Source of the DNA: Paenibacillus massiliensis 2301065 = DSM 16942
GTDB taxonomy: Bacteria > Bacillota > Bacilli > Paenibacillales > Paenibacillaceae
Direction of reading: 5' to 3'
Length of the DNA stretch: 64,000 nt
Assembly (NCBI RefSeq): GCF_000377505.1
Contig: NZ_KB898187.1
Span: 310,001 to 374,000, forward strand
Under the pieces are notes generated by a model. The model searched no databases and was not told the origin of the DNA. It saw nothing but the letters and a program-made list of their open reading frames with translations. A program made the translations under genes and the position numbers. Numbering within the stretch: position 1 is the first letter of the stretch; every line of letters begins with the position of its first letter. Below, in pieces: positions 45,761-58,023 of the stretch.

Positions 45761-47026
45761 CTATTGATCGGCTAGGTAACCCAAATGATATTGGCTAAGT
45801 TCACTTGAAGCCGTGGGCATCATGAACGTAACATCTGGTAAGCTGCCATCCGCTTTTCTAGGTGCAGATAATTGTGCAGTATCCAGGCTTATAAAATCTT
45901 CTGCAGTGATGTTGAGACCACCATCTATGGTCCAGGAATTGTTAGTTACATTCTCTGGTGCGTTGTTGTCATTCATAATTGCCCGTCCCATGAAAGCTAG
46001 GTTATGGTGCAGCACCTCTCGATAGCCAGGAATATTGGTCGTGTCCGTTGGACTTACTCGTTCCAGCATATCAAAGTTGGCTCGGGAATTATTATAGGCT
46101 GTATTATTAGTCCAGGTAGCTGATTGCCCCGGCTGGTGATTGGCGTAAAAACCGTTAGCGCCATTATTTACAGCTAAAGAGTATCTAACGGTATGCACAG
46201 GCAACGGATCTGGTAGTCCGTCCGTTCTGTAGGCATAGCCACCCACCTTAAAGCCATTTTTATCTCCTATTCCATTCTGATTACCGCGGTGGTCAAAGGA
46301 CCAGCAATGGTCATAAATGACGGTGCCCTTCGAGCTGATACTGTCAAAGCCATCGTCACTGTTATTCCATGCACGGGCATTAATAAACGTAACATCCCCA
46401 CCATGTGCCCCAAAGCCATCTGTATTCCCAGCCGATACTTGTGTCGGCCCTATATTGTTGTAGGCATCGGAGTTCAGAACCGTTCCTGTACCATTCCCGG
46501 TATAATAAAAACCAATGGCTTCATTATCATGAGCAGCCATATTCTCGAAGTCGGCCTGTCCACGAATCCGAAAAGCTTCCGACTGTGCCTGATCACCTAC
46601 CTTGATGCCGATAACATCGAAGCCTTTAAAGGTAATGCCAGTGACCCGGTCTCCGACATGGAACGCTGCCACACGCAAATTAGTCGGAACATACTTGAAA
46701 TCCAAGACAGGCCGTTCCCCAGGATATGCTTCATAAGTAATTCCGCTCTTCGTCATGTCATGTACGTAATTATAGTTGGAATCGGTTCTTGCAATGTCAA
46801 AATCATCATATACGCCACCTCGAATATATACCCGATCGCCTGAGGAAGCCGCTGACTGTGCTTGCATTATGCTCTTGAAGGGCTCACTGTAGGTTCCAGG
46901 ATTGCTGTCGCTCCCTGCTGGTGAAACGTAATATGTGCTTGAAGCGGCCGAAGCCATAACAGGGACAATCATAAAAAGTGCCACAAAGCTGAAGCAGATT
47001 ATCCATAAACGTGATACTTTTGGCAT
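45761..47026 (-). CDS. Secreted pectate lyase, polysaccharide lyase family 9
   Basis: A signal peptide (VSRLWIICFSFVALFMIVPV, cleaved near ASA) leads into a right-handed beta-helix. The conserved start STYYVSPAGSDSNPGTYSEP and the core NTDGFGAHGGDVTFINARAW with NNSDDGFDSISS are the PL9 hallmarks, including the aspartates that hold calcium and the HRGNQNGIGDKNGFKVGG segment near the catalytic lysine. The enzyme cuts polygalacturonate outside the cell. The 421-residue length is normal for a single-domain form. GAGGAGAGA precedes the start. It complements the PL1 enzyme at 24231. Confidence 0.92.
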   Translation of the reverse strand: MPKVSRLWIICFSFVALFMIVPVMASAASSTYYVSPAGSDSNPGTYSEPFKSIMQAQSAASSGDRVYIRGGVYDDFDIARTDSNYNYVHDMTKSGITYEAYPGERPVLDFKYVPTNLRVAAFHVGDRVTGITFKGFDVIGIKVGDQAQSEAFRIRGQADFENMAAHDNEAIGFYYTGNGTGTVLNSDAYNNIGPTQVSAGNTDGFGAHGGDVTFINARAWNNSDDGFDSISSKGTVIYDHCWSFDHRGNQNGIGDKNGFKVGGYAYRTDGLPDPLPVHTVRYSLAVNNGANGFYANHQPGQSATWTNNTAYNNSRANFDMLERVSPTDTTNIPGYREVLHHNLAFMGRAIMNDNNAPENVTNNSWTIDGGLNITAEDFISLDTAQLSAPRKADGSLPDVTFMMPTASSELSQYHLGYLADQ

Positions 47027-47245
47027 CATTCTCTCCTCATATTACTCTTCAAAATTTTTATCCGCGCAGCCTATTTTTCTCCACTGCATCCCTCCTGTTC
47101 ATGTGTTAATCATCGCGATTTCTGTTTTTATATCGTTGTTCTCGTCAGCTTTTTAAATAAGGGTTTTTATATAAATTGCGGCTGATTTCAGAAGAGGAGA
47201 GAAGATTGGAGCCTGCATATTTTCTGCAAATTATTAAGAATAGAG

Positions 47246-49870
<2,625 letters not shown>

Positions 49871-49943
49871 TCAAATCTCTCCTAACCCTTAATGTGAGAA
49901 AAAAACATTTGACAACCATCCAGCGGCATGGTAAATTAAAAAT

Positions 49944-50058
49944 ATAAGATGCGTTAACTTTGACCATGTGACATTTAATATACGTGGATTGATCATAACA
50001 TTATGCTCGTTTATATGCAATATCAAAGAACCTGAATCGTAACGATTCAGGTTCTTTT
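49944..50058 (+). ncRNA. Candidate small transcript opposite the rph promoter
   Basis: A plus-strand promoter, TTGACA (49909-49914), 17 bases, TAAATT (49932-49937), is followed about 115 bases later by a strong hairpin GAACCTGAATC/GATTCAGGTTC (50028-50053) with TTTTT. No convincing ORF lies between. The transcript would run through the rph promoter and cover about 40 bases of its leader. The hairpin may simply be the cyd operon terminator used in both directions. Confidence 0.4.
49992..50020 (-). promoter_or_regulatory. Sigma-A promoter of rph
   Basis: On the minus strand TTGCAT (50015-50020) and TATGAT (49992-49997) are 17 bases apart, about 120 bases before the start codon. The leader is therefore about 115 bases. 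Confidence 0.6.
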
Positions 50059-50155
50059 TGAGCCTTGAGCCTTGAGGATTAGTAGCCTTGTAGGTACATG
50101 CCTCACATTGAATTTGCCACCCATTGTGACTGGATGAGGTTTCTCGGTGAAATGT

Positions 50156-51889
50156 TCAATCTCTCCCTCCAGCTTCACCAATGATATCCCTCTCAATTTG
50201 CTTCATTTCATAGAAATATCCTTGTCTGTGCATCAGCTCTGCATACGAACCGGATTCTATTACCCTTCCCTGGTCCAGCACAATAATCTGATCCATGTCC
50301 TCCAGTCCAATCAGTCGGTGACAGATCAGAATTATCGTGTCATCCGCAGCCTTCTCATACAGATGCTTCAACACTCGTGCCTCGGTTACATAATCTAGCG
50401 AGGACGTAGGCTCGTCCAGAAGCCATAGCCTTCCTTTGCGCAGCAGTGCACGTGCCAAAGCCAGTCGCTGCATCTCACCATCCGATAGATTCTCTCCTTT
50501 CTCATACACTAGATCCGTTAGCGATGTATTCGGCAATTGAACTTTATTTAGCGTATCCATTAATTCTTCATCCGTATGCTCTCCATCATCCAGCAATAGG
50601 TTATCCCGAATCGTTCCCCGGAAAAAATGGCTCTTCTGCAGAACAACATTAGACCCCTGCCATAGGCTCGCCTCATCCAAATCCTGCAATGCTGTGTTAT
50701 TCAACTGAATCTCGCCGTCTGTGGGCATGTGAAGCTTGAGCAGAAGCTCCATAATGGTGGATTTTCCTGACCCACTTGGCCCAACGATCGCTGTCTTCGA
50801 GCCTGGTGTGATACGAAAGGATACATCTCTTAGTGCTGGTCGCCACTCTCCCTCATGCTGGAATGTAACACGTGATAGTTCGATAGAGACTGCTTGATGA
50901 GCAGAAAGGGTACCGCTTGGCTGGGATATCTGCAATTGTGCGGTCTGAACCGTGTCTGTCAGTCTTCTGGCTGCATGCTCGCTATCCTGCTTGTAGACAG
51001 GCAAGGTAGCCATTGCGGCTGCTTCTTCAAATACCGTGAGAGAAGTCATGACAAGCATGGCAAGAAATACGCCAGCCAGCTCTCCCTCCTGAATGAGATA
51101 AGCGCCAAGTGCGAGCACTCCCCATGAGACAAGAAACGTAACCAAAGCGTGCATGGACTGTCCCACCAGCAAATGACCCGCTGCTCGTTCCTGCTTCGTA
51201 CCTAGTGTAGCGGCTGCATGCTGGAGCTTATGCTCACGCTCTGTAAGCTGACCGTATACCTTCAGATCACGGAATCCATATAGCATCTCGGTCACCTCAG
51301 TGGATAATGCGGCACGTTGCTGGCGAACACGCTGCTGTATGCTTCTCTGCCCCAGCAAGACAATGCCTGGAACGACCACGGCAGTAGCCAGCATACCAAG
51401 TACGAACAATCCGGCAATCCAGAACGAAAATGCTGATGTAAAGAGGACAGTGGACAAAAAGACCATGATTACAATGATGGGCGGGTATGCCACACGCAGA
51501 AAATAATGCTGCAAGCTTTCCACATCCCCCACAATTCGAGCAAGCAGATCTCCGCTCCGTTGTGTATTCAATAGACGGGGAGTTAGTGGAATCAGCCTCG
51601 CAAAAAAAGATGTACGCAAGCGGCTAAGTATGGAAAAGGTCGCACGGTGGGAATAGAGGCGTTCACCGTAACGGGTCGCAGCCCGAAGCAAGCCGAGCAA
51701 TTTGATTACCGATGTCAGTACAATCAACGTATAGAGCGGCGGTGCGAACACCGTCTGGGAAATTAAATAACCGCTTGCCGAGAACAGCGCCACACCTGCG
51801 ATACCTGCTACAAATCCACCCAGGATGGACAAAAGGATATCCTTGCGCTCCTGAACCATTGCTTTGGCTAACATAGCTAGATCATTCAT
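50156..51889 (-). CDS. cydC: Thiol reductant ABC exporter subunit CydC
   Basis: CydC pairs with CydD to form the ABC exporter of glutathione or cysteine that is needed to assemble cytochrome bd. The 577-residue half-transporter has a membrane domain with the CydC pattern ATRYGERLYSHRATFSILSRLR. The nucleotide-binding domain shows Walker A GPSGSGKST, signature LSDGEMQRLALARALL and Walker B LWLLDEPTSSLD. I start it at the ATG at 51889, six bases after GGAGGGG; it overlaps cydD by eight bases. It ends the cyd operon. Confidence 0.93.
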   Translation of the reverse strand: MNDLAMLAKAMVQERKDILLSILGGFVAGIAGVALFSASGYLISQTVFAPPLYTLIVLTSVIKLLGLLRAATRYGERLYSHRATFSILSRLRTSFFARLIPLTPRLLNTQRSGDLLARIVGDVESLQHYFLRVAYPPIIVIMVFLSTVLFTSAFSFWIAGLFVLGMLATAVVVPGIVLLGQRSIQQRVRQQRAALSTEVTEMLYGFRDLKVYGQLTEREHKLQHAAATLGTKQERAAGHLLVGQSMHALVTFLVSWGVLALGAYLIQEGELAGVFLAMLVMTSLTVFEEAAAMATLPVYKQDSEHAARRLTDTVQTAQLQISQPSGTLSAHQAVSIELSRVTFQHEGEWRPALRDVSFRITPGSKTAIVGPSGSGKSTIMELLLKLHMPTDGEIQLNNTALQDLDEASLWQGSNVVLQKSHFFRGTIRDNLLLDDGEHTDEELMDTLNKVQLPNTSLTDLVYEKGENLSDGEMQRLALARALLRKGRLWLLDEPTSSLDYVTEARVLKHLYEKAADDTIILICHRLIGLEDMDQIIVLDQGRVIESGSYAELMHRQGYFYEMKQIERDIIGEAGGRD

Positions 51890-53720
51890 GTCCATCCCCT
51901 CCTTGTTGTGCACTCACCAGCTCGGCATATGGAGACAGTCGCTCCAAAAGCTCCTCATGACGACCGGAATCCACGATCATGCCATTATCCATGAACAGAA
52001 TCTGATCCGCATGTTGAATGGTGTATAGTCGATGCGCAACTGTAATGGTCGTCGCTGATTGAGACAATGTAGCCATAGACTGCTGCAAGATACGTTCCGT
52101 GTACAAGTCTAGTCCTACTGTAGGTTCATCAAACAAGATGATACTAGGCCGCTTCAAAAAAGCCCGGGCCAAGGCCAGCCGTTGCTTCTCACCACCTGAC
52201 AGCCCTCTGCCCCCTTCACCGACATGGGTATCGTATCCTTGCTGCAAATTGTCAACAACAGAAGCAAGTCCAGCCGCTATAGCCGCCGCCTCGATCTCGT
52301 CCCTGGACACGTTCGGACCAGCACCGATCGCAATATTATCAGCCAGCGTGCCGGCGAAAATGTACGGATGCTGGGTGATGTAGCTTATACCCTTATACCA
52401 ATCTGACTCGTCGTATTGCTGCAAGGGACTTCCATTGACCCGAATCCCCCCTGCTGTCGGCCTCAGCAATCCTGCAATGAGATGAAGCAAAGTCGTTTTG
52501 CCTGAGCCACTTTTTCCAACAATAGCAGTATGCTCTCCTGGAGCCAACGACACGGAGCCTGTTACAAGCTGGAATGAACCCGTACCATAGTCAAATTGAA
52601 CATGGTCCAATTCGATGGAGGGTGCCGTGGACAGCTGCGTTTCATCTAACTTTCTAATCTGCTTATTAGCCTGTGTCGGATGCTCTGCGTAGTTGATCCC
52701 CTCTGCCCTGCAGCCTGTTTCCTCCTGAGGGCCTACTGCCTCTACAGCCGTATGCTCACCGCTTGTCTCCACTAGCAGCTCCTCTACTTTACGAATCGCC
52801 CCCATGCTGGTCCGCCCACTGTGAAAAGCAGTTCCTGTATTCTTCAGCAGGCTGTAAAATTCGGGAACCAGCAGCAGGATGAAGAAGGCTGTGTGGAAGT
52901 TAAGCGCTTTGAACACGAGCAGCTGTATGGCAAGCTCCAGAGCGACAATACCTATACTTAGCATGACAATGGATTCGAGCATGAACGTGTTCGTAAATGC
53001 GATTCGCAAGATACCCATTGTCGCGTCACGATAATTCAGGCTACTGCGCTCAATCTCCGCCGTCTGACGATGAGCGCAACCGTATAATTTCAACGTTACC
53101 AGCCCTTGAAGGGAATCCAGGAATGTGCCGGAGAATTCGGCCAGCTGCGCGAACTTTTCCTCTGATTTACTTCTCGTCTTCAACCCCACCAGAATCATGA
53201 ACAGCGGTATAAAAGGAGCCGTAAACAGCATAATGAACCCGGAGTTCGCATGCTGCGTAAAGACAACCACCAAAATCAGAATCGGAATGATGGCAGCCTC
53301 CAGCATACGCGGCATGTACTGGCTGAAATAACTATCCCCCTCATCCACTGCATCAAGTGCAAGGCTGACCCTTCCCCCTGTCTGACCACGAAGCGTTGAA
53401 GTCATGGAAGCATGCGTGAGACGCTGCAGCACCTTTGCCCGCATATTTGTCTTCGCATGACCAGCCATATATATCCCTACTTTGCCGTTGCCGTGTGACA
53501 ACAGCACACGCAACGTCATAACAGCCAGTAATATAGCAAGTAAGATCATAACGGAGGATAATGAAGCACCTTCCACAAAAATCTTCTGGACTGCTTCGGC
53601 AAGTAACGCCGATTGAGCAATAATCGCTATGCCAAGCGTGAGGGAAATGATCGCAAGAACAATGAGACGATTCCTTTGCTTCGATAGCTCCTGGGACAAG
53701 AGACCGGCTTTCCTGTTCAC
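51882..53720 (-). CDS. cydD: Thiol reductant ABC exporter subunit CydD
   Basis: The partner of CydC (612 residues) starts with a GTG at 53720 that follows AAGGAGGAGG. The membrane domain carries TLGIAIIAQSALLAEAVQ and GGRVSLALDAVDEGDSYFSQYMPRM. The nucleotide-binding domain has Walker A GKSGSGKTT, signature LSGGEKQRLALARAFL and Walker B IILFDEPTVGLD. A stretch of about 50 polar residues (SGEHTAVEAVGPQEETGCRA onward) between the two domains is longer than usual. The gene lies 71 bases after cydB and overlaps cydC. In B. subtilis naming the two ABC genes are called cydC and cydD in this order. Confidence 0.92.
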   Translation of the reverse strand: MNRKAGLLSQELSKQRNRLIVLAIISLTLGIAIIAQSALLAEAVQKIFVEGASLSSVMILLAILLAVMTLRVLLSHGNGKVGIYMAGHAKTNMRAKVLQRLTHASMTSTLRGQTGGRVSLALDAVDEGDSYFSQYMPRMLEAAIIPILILVVVFTQHANSGFIMLFTAPFIPLFMILVGLKTRSKSEEKFAQLAEFSGTFLDSLQGLVTLKLYGCAHRQTAEIERSSLNYRDATMGILRIAFTNTFMLESIVMLSIGIVALELAIQLLVFKALNFHTAFFILLLVPEFYSLLKNTGTAFHSGRTSMGAIRKVEELLVETSGEHTAVEAVGPQEETGCRAEGINYAEHPTQANKQIRKLDETQLSTAPSIELDHVQFDYGTGSFQLVTGSVSLAPGEHTAIVGKSGSGKTTLLHLIAGLLRPTAGGIRVNGSPLQQYDESDWYKGISYITQHPYIFAGTLADNIAIGAGPNVSRDEIEAAAIAAGLASVVDNLQQGYDTHVGEGGRGLSGGEKQRLALARAFLKRPSIILFDEPTVGLDLYTERILQQSMATLSQSATTITVAHRLYTIQHADQILFMDNGMIVDSGRHEELLERLSPYAELVSAQQGGDGHE

Positions 53721-53791
53721 CCAAGCCCTCCTCCTTTTCACAGATATTTGTAATGAAGCGACCCTATAGCTGTGGCTACGAATAAGTCCGC

Positions 53792-54808
53792 TTATTTCCT
53801 TCCTTTCACATAATCCGCATCAAACAAGAATAGTCTGAATACCAGAATGAGAGATGGAATGAGGAGGCATAGCCCGCCAATAAACACAATAACAAGTGCA
53901 ATACCCATTGCAGGTGAGGTTGCACCGCTCTGAATGGTAATGTACGGATCGAGAATGTAAGGATATTGCCCAATCCCGTATGCAAAAAAGGCACAGAAAA
54001 ATTGCAGCATGACACATATAAAAGCTAATCCATAGCGGCGTCCATTGTACAAGAGCCACATAGCGATCATGAAGAAAGCGACTGAAAGTGCGAGCAGCCA
54101 CCACAGATCCATCATGTTCTGGAAATGGCGCTCATTGTGCTGACCGATATAAATAAAAGCCGTTAGAGCTACTACAATCGTTGGTGTACTCCAAAAGAGT
54201 GCATAGGTCCGGATCAACTGCAGAGCAGCACGATCCTCAGCACGGGAAGCGTAAAAGGCCAGGAATGATGCGCTGATAAAGAGCACCGAGACGATTGCCA
54301 AGCCAACGATGCTCCATGATAGTGGACTGGTAAGCAGAGCCCAATAATCCAGAGCTACCGCCTCGCCTTGCTTGACGATAAAGCCCCCTTCCGACAGTGT
54401 TAGCGCTACGGACAGCGAAGCCGGGATCAGCAGGCCCGATGCCCCGTATAAAAACAGATAGACCATATTCTTCTTCGAGCCGTAGTTCTCAAAGGCGTAA
54501 AACGAACCCCGGATGGCAAGCAAAATAACCGCAATACTGCCCGGCACCAGCAGCGCAGAGCCATAATAATAGGCTGTATCAGGAAAGAAGCCGACGATGC
54601 CAATATAGAAGAAGACAAAAAATACATTGGTAATCTCCCATACAGGGGATAGATAACGGGAGATGAGGCGATTGATCAGATGATCCTGCCTCGTTAATCG
54701 AGCATAAAAGGCGAAGAAGCCTGCTCCAAAATCAATGGAAGCTACAATTAGATAGCCGTACAAGAATAGCCATAGTACCGTGATACCTATTAATTCGTAG
54801 CTCATCAT
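53792..54808 (-). CDS. cydB: Cytochrome bd ubiquinol/menaquinol oxidase subunit II
   Basis: CydB is the second integral subunit of the high-affinity bd oxidase. The 338-residue protein has about nine helices, beginning LIGITVLWLFLYGYLIVASI DFGAGFFAFYAR (the DFG motif conserved in CydB). LSPVWEITNVFFVFFYIGIVGFFP is another family block. Its start overlaps the cydA stop by four bases, so both subunits are made together. Length fits the short Gram-positive form. Confidence 0.94.
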   Translation of the reverse strand: MMSYELIGITVLWLFLYGYLIVASIDFGAGFFAFYARLTRQDHLINRLISRYLSPVWEITNVFFVFFYIGIVGFFPDTAYYYGSALLVPGSIAVILLAIRGSFYAFENYGSKKNMVYLFLYGASGLLIPASLSVALTLSEGGFIVKQGEAVALDYWALLTSPLSWSIVGLAIVSVLFISASFLAFYASRAEDRAALQLIRTYALFWSTPTIVVALTAFIYIGQHNERHFQNMMDLWWLLALSVAFFMIAMWLLYNGRRYGLAFICVMLQFFCAFFAYGIGQYPYILDPYITIQSGATSPAMGIALVIVFIGGLCLLIPSLILVFRLFLFDADYVKGRK

Positions 54809-56169
54809 ATGGATTCACCCTTCCCCTCAGATTCCTTGTGCTTCGTTAACGCCCATTTTTCGATCTCCGCTTCGGCCGGGTTATTTCTGAACAAACGCCG
54901 AAGTACAACAACACACATTGCACCCAGCAGAATATACAGAAGCAGGAAGAGGAAGAACAGCACGCTCACACTCGGTGATGAAGTAGCTGCTTCATCCACA
55001 CGCATATATCCGCGAATTATCCATGGCTGACGTCCCAGTTCTGCATAGAACCAGCCCAGCTCCACACCTAGAAATGCGAGCGGTGCTCCCAGCGCAATCA
55101 AGCGAAGCAGCCATTTGTTCAATGCATTGCGCTTTTTCCAGATCACAAATAGGAAGTACAGGAGCGAAATAGCCAATAACGCGAACCCGATTCCAGCCAT
55201 AAGATCAAACAGATAATGTACGAGCAGCGGCGGCCATTCCTCTACCGGGAATTCCTCCAGACCCGTCACCTCGGCATTAAAGTCTCCAAAGGCTAGAAAG
55301 CTCAGTACCTTCGGCAGGTGGATGGCCCCTAATATTTCACGCTCTGCATTCAGCCAGCCTAGTAAAATCAAATCTGCCCCACTCTCCGTCTCAAAATGCC
55401 ACTCGGCTGCTGCAAGCTTCTCTGGCTGGTGCTCTGCTAAAAACTTGGCGGACAGGTCCCCAGCCAAAGTGTTCAGCATACCGAACAGCAGAACCACGGC
55501 CATCATGAGGTTCAAGGCTTTCTTATGGTAGGGAGATCCTCCCTTTCGCAGCATCGTAAAGGCCGCAATGCCAGCTAGTAAAGCAGCTCCTGTTAAATAG
55601 GCCGAGCTGAGTACGTGGAACACCTTAGAGAACGTTGCTGTATTCAGCATCGCTTGGATCGGATCTACTGCCGTAAATTGTCCAGCTTCCATCGCAAAGC
55701 CTGCGGGCTGGTTCATGAAGCCGTTCACTGTCGTGATAAAAACAGCAGACATGCCCGCTCCTATGACGATCGGAATCGTTAGCAGCCAATGAATATAGGG
55801 ATTTTTGAATCGGTCCCACGTATACAGATAGATTCCAAGGAAGATCGCTTCAAAGAAGAACGCGAACACCTCTAAAAATAACGGAAGTGCAATGACATTC
55901 CCCGCCAGCTTCATAAAATTGGGCCAAATTAGTGCGAGCTGTAGCGAGATCGCTGTTCCTGTCACAACGCCCACAGCCACCGAAATGACAAATCCGCGTG
56001 ACCATCTTTTGGCCATCAGCGTATAATGGTGGTCCTTCTTACGAATGCCAATGAATTCTGCGATGGAGATCATCAGCGGAATCCCGACACCAAGTGTGGC
56101 AAAAATAGCATGAAACGCCAGAGTCATCCCTGTACTCAGCTGACTCCATAACACTGTATCCACAGCCAT
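54805..56169 (-). CDS. cydA: Cytochrome bd ubiquinol/menaquinol oxidase subunit I
   Basis: CydA carries the three haems and the quinol site, reducing O2 to water at low oxygen. The 454-residue form has a short Q-loop as in other Bacillota. Seen are the haem ligand His20 in GMTLAFHAIFATLGVG, the second histidine in KVFHVLSSAYLTGA, and GRQPWIIRGYMRVDEA near the C-terminus. TTAAAGGAGGTAGTACAT precedes the ATG. A promoter-like pair TTTCCA-N16-TATGAA lies at 56200-56227. The operon order A-B-D-C supplies both the oxidase and its assembly exporter. Confidence 0.95.
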   Translation of the reverse strand: MAVDTVLWSQLSTGMTLAFHAIFATLGVGIPLMISIAEFIGIRKKDHHYTLMAKRWSRGFVISVAVGVVTGTAISLQLALIWPNFMKLAGNVIALPLFLEVFAFFFEAIFLGIYLYTWDRFKNPYIHWLLTIPIVIGAGMSAVFITTVNGFMNQPAGFAMEAGQFTAVDPIQAMLNTATFSKVFHVLSSAYLTGAALLAGIAAFTMLRKGGSPYHKKALNLMMAVVLLFGMLNTLAGDLSAKFLAEHQPEKLAAAEWHFETESGADLILLGWLNAEREILGAIHLPKVLSFLAFGDFNAEVTGLEEFPVEEWPPLLVHYLFDLMAGIGFALLAISLLYFLFVIWKKRNALNKWLLRLIALGAPLAFLGVELGWFYAELGRQPWIIRGYMRVDEAATSSPSVSVLFFLFLLLYILLGAMCVVVLRRLFRNNPAEAEIEKWALTKHKESEGKGESI

Positions 56170-56248
56170 ATGTACTACCTCCTTTAACTCTCTTTAATTT
56201 TCATAGAATACTTGTCTGTCTTGGAAAGATATTTTTTTCACAAGTAAA

Positions 56249-56300
56249 GCTAGCACCTCGACCAGATACATTTGAGTATGTAATCGGCAAAGGTACTAGC
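56249..56300. repeat. Inverted repeat upstream of the cydA promoter
   Basis: GCTAGCACCT and AGGTACTAGC are 9/10 complementary arms around 32 bases that contain a second, smaller stem (TACAT/ATGTA). The element is about 80 bases upstream of the cydA start. It may be a protein-binding site or part of a structured leader from a more distant promoter. The rest of the gap to 56509 holds nothing else I recognise. Confidence 0.45.
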
Positions 56301-56509
56301 AGCAAGACAAAATGAAATATTTAAAATTATTTTATCTGCAATTTTCAGTAATTCAATTCATGACACAACTTCGTACCTAAATGTTCAAGAAAGGACCATT
56401 TCTTTCTGACAAGTTGGTGAAAACTGATGAAATCACTCTATGGGGCTATTGCTCTAATCTCCTAATGCATGCTAAAGCGTGCTAATAGGCCTCCTGCTGA
56501 GTAACGAGA

Positions 56510-56538
56510 AAAAGAGCAGCTGCATTTGGCAACTGCTC
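56510..56538 (-). terminator. Terminator downstream of csaA
   Basis: On the minus strand GAGCAGTTGCCAAATGCAGC continues to CTGCTC and a TTTTTC run, 70 bases after the csaA stop. Confidence 0.75.
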
Positions 56539-56606
56539 CCTCGGATCTTCATTACTTGTATGACTGTACTAGTAACAATGTACTTGTATCTACATATCTA
56601 AGTACG

Positions 56607-56939
56607 CTAGCCAATGATTGTGCCATTCGCTAAAGGCATATCTGGTTGCAGCAGCACAACATCCCCTTTTTCCGGTACTCCGCCTAGCACCAATACCTCA
56701 GATTTGAAGCCTGCTATGCGTCGGGGCGGGAAGTTAACCACGCATACCACCTGCTTTCCAATCAGCTCCTCAGCCTTATAGCGTTGGGTAATTTGCGCGC
56801 TGGATGCCTTAACCCCTATCTCCGCTCCAAAATCAATTTGCAGCTTGATCGCAGGTATTTTGGCTTCTGCAAAAAATTCTGCTTGCGTAATCGTCCCGAC
56901 ACGAAGATCAAGCTTTAGGAAATCATCTATTGTGGCCAT
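56607..56939 (-). CDS. csaA: CsaA, tRNA-binding-domain chaperone
   Basis: The 110-residue protein is a single tRNA-binding (OB-fold) domain like B. subtilis CsaA, with [40 protein letters not shown] and [19 protein letters not shown]. CsaA has been described as a secretion-related chaperone; the fold also binds tRNA. Length is normal. GAAGGAGAAC precedes the start. It lies 40 bases after the EamA gene and may share its message. Confidence 0.93.
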   Translation of the reverse strand: MATIDDFLKLDLRVGTITQAEFFAEAKIPAIKLQIDFGAEIGVKASSAQITQRYKAEELIGKQVVCVVNFPPRRIAGFKSEVLVLGGVPEKGDVVLLQPDMPLANGTIIG

Positions 56940-56978
56940 TGTTCCTTCTCCTATTCAGCTGGATTATATTGCACAACC

Positions 56979-57887
56979 TCAGTGGTTGTTCTGTAGCTTA
57001 TAATTGAGCGATTTGGACCAGAAATACAAGCCCATCCCAAATAAGGTCATCAAGCCACCTGCCAGCTGCAACCAGGAAATATGCTCCCCTAATAACAAAA
57101 AGGCCAGAATAATGGCGAGAACAGGTTCACCAATAATGCCTACCGAGACTGTAGTCGCCCCGATAGAGTGTAGCAATAGATTGAAAAGGTACTGTCCGAA
57201 AATCGTTGGAATCACAGCAAGCAGTAAGAAATAAGTCCAATCTGGCGCACTGTATGCAATGAGTGAGTAATCATGAATCAGGTTGTAGATGAGCATGACG
57301 GTGCCGCCAATTAAGAATACAATAATGCTGTATATATTGGCGTGGATCTTGTGACTTACTTTCTGCCCAACTAGCAGATACATAGAGACGAACAGTGTAC
57401 CTATTAACGATAAGGCGTCTCCCCATAATGCTTCTGCTGACACCCCGATGTCCCCCCATGCGATCACGATGGAGCCAAGAAGAGCAACAATCAGGCAAAG
57501 AATCGTCAGCCGGCTCACTTGCTCCTTGAACAGAAAGTATGAACCAATCATAACAAACAATGGCTGCAACGCTAAAATGACCATGGAGCTGGCAACCGAG
57601 GTGTGAACCAGGGATTCCATCCAGAATAAAAAGTGTAGCCCCAAAAATAGCCCAGCCAGAGCAACCAGGCCCCAGTCCCTCTTGTTCATCTCCAAGGAGC
57701 GAAGCGACCTCCAAGGCACAAAAGCGAGCATAATGATGACAGATATGAACAATCTATACATCCCAGCCACAGAAGTAGGCGTATCTGAAAATTTTATCAT
57801 AATAGAAGAGATCGAGACAGATAGAATACTGATAAACAATAACATATACGGATGAGACGAAAAGCTAGATTTCATGATTTTTGACAT
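56979..57887 (-). CDS. EamA/DMT family transporter
   Basis: The 302-residue protein has ten predicted helices in two EamA repeats (FSDTPTSVAGMYRLFISVII and SIGATTVSVGIIGEPVLAIIL, with LLGEHISWLQLAGGLMTLFG closing the second). The ATG at 57887 follows GGAGGAAGT; upstream codons have no ribosome site. It is divergent from an AraC regulator, which is probably its activator. The exported metabolite is unknown. Confidence 0.88.
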   Translation of the reverse strand: MSKIMKSSFSSHPYMLLFISILSVSISSIMIKFSDTPTSVAGMYRLFISVIIMLAFVPWRSLRSLEMNKRDWGLVALAGLFLGLHFLFWMESLVHTSVASSMVILALQPLFVMIGSYFLFKEQVSRLTILCLIVALLGSIVIAWGDIGVSAEALWGDALSLIGTLFVSMYLLVGQKVSHKIHANIYSIIVFLIGGTVMLIYNLIHDYSLIAYSAPDWTYFLLLAVIPTIFGQYLFNLLLHSIGATTVSVGIIGEPVLAIILAFLLLGEHISWLQLAGGLMTLFGMGLYFWSKSLNYKLQNNH

Positions 57888-58023
57888 ACTTCCTCCAAAA
57901 GATTGACAATTACCTGTGCACAGATAAGCCGAAGCTGGATATAATAATATCACCATCATCGCCTGGATTGTGCAATTATATCTCTAATTAATATTGAAAT
58001 ATCGTCAACTAAGGAGCGGTACT

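Noticed and set aside
56221..56243. Rex-like site upstream of cydA
   Set aside because: One arm TTGTGAA is good, but the other is TTTCCAA and the spacing is too long for a Rex operator.
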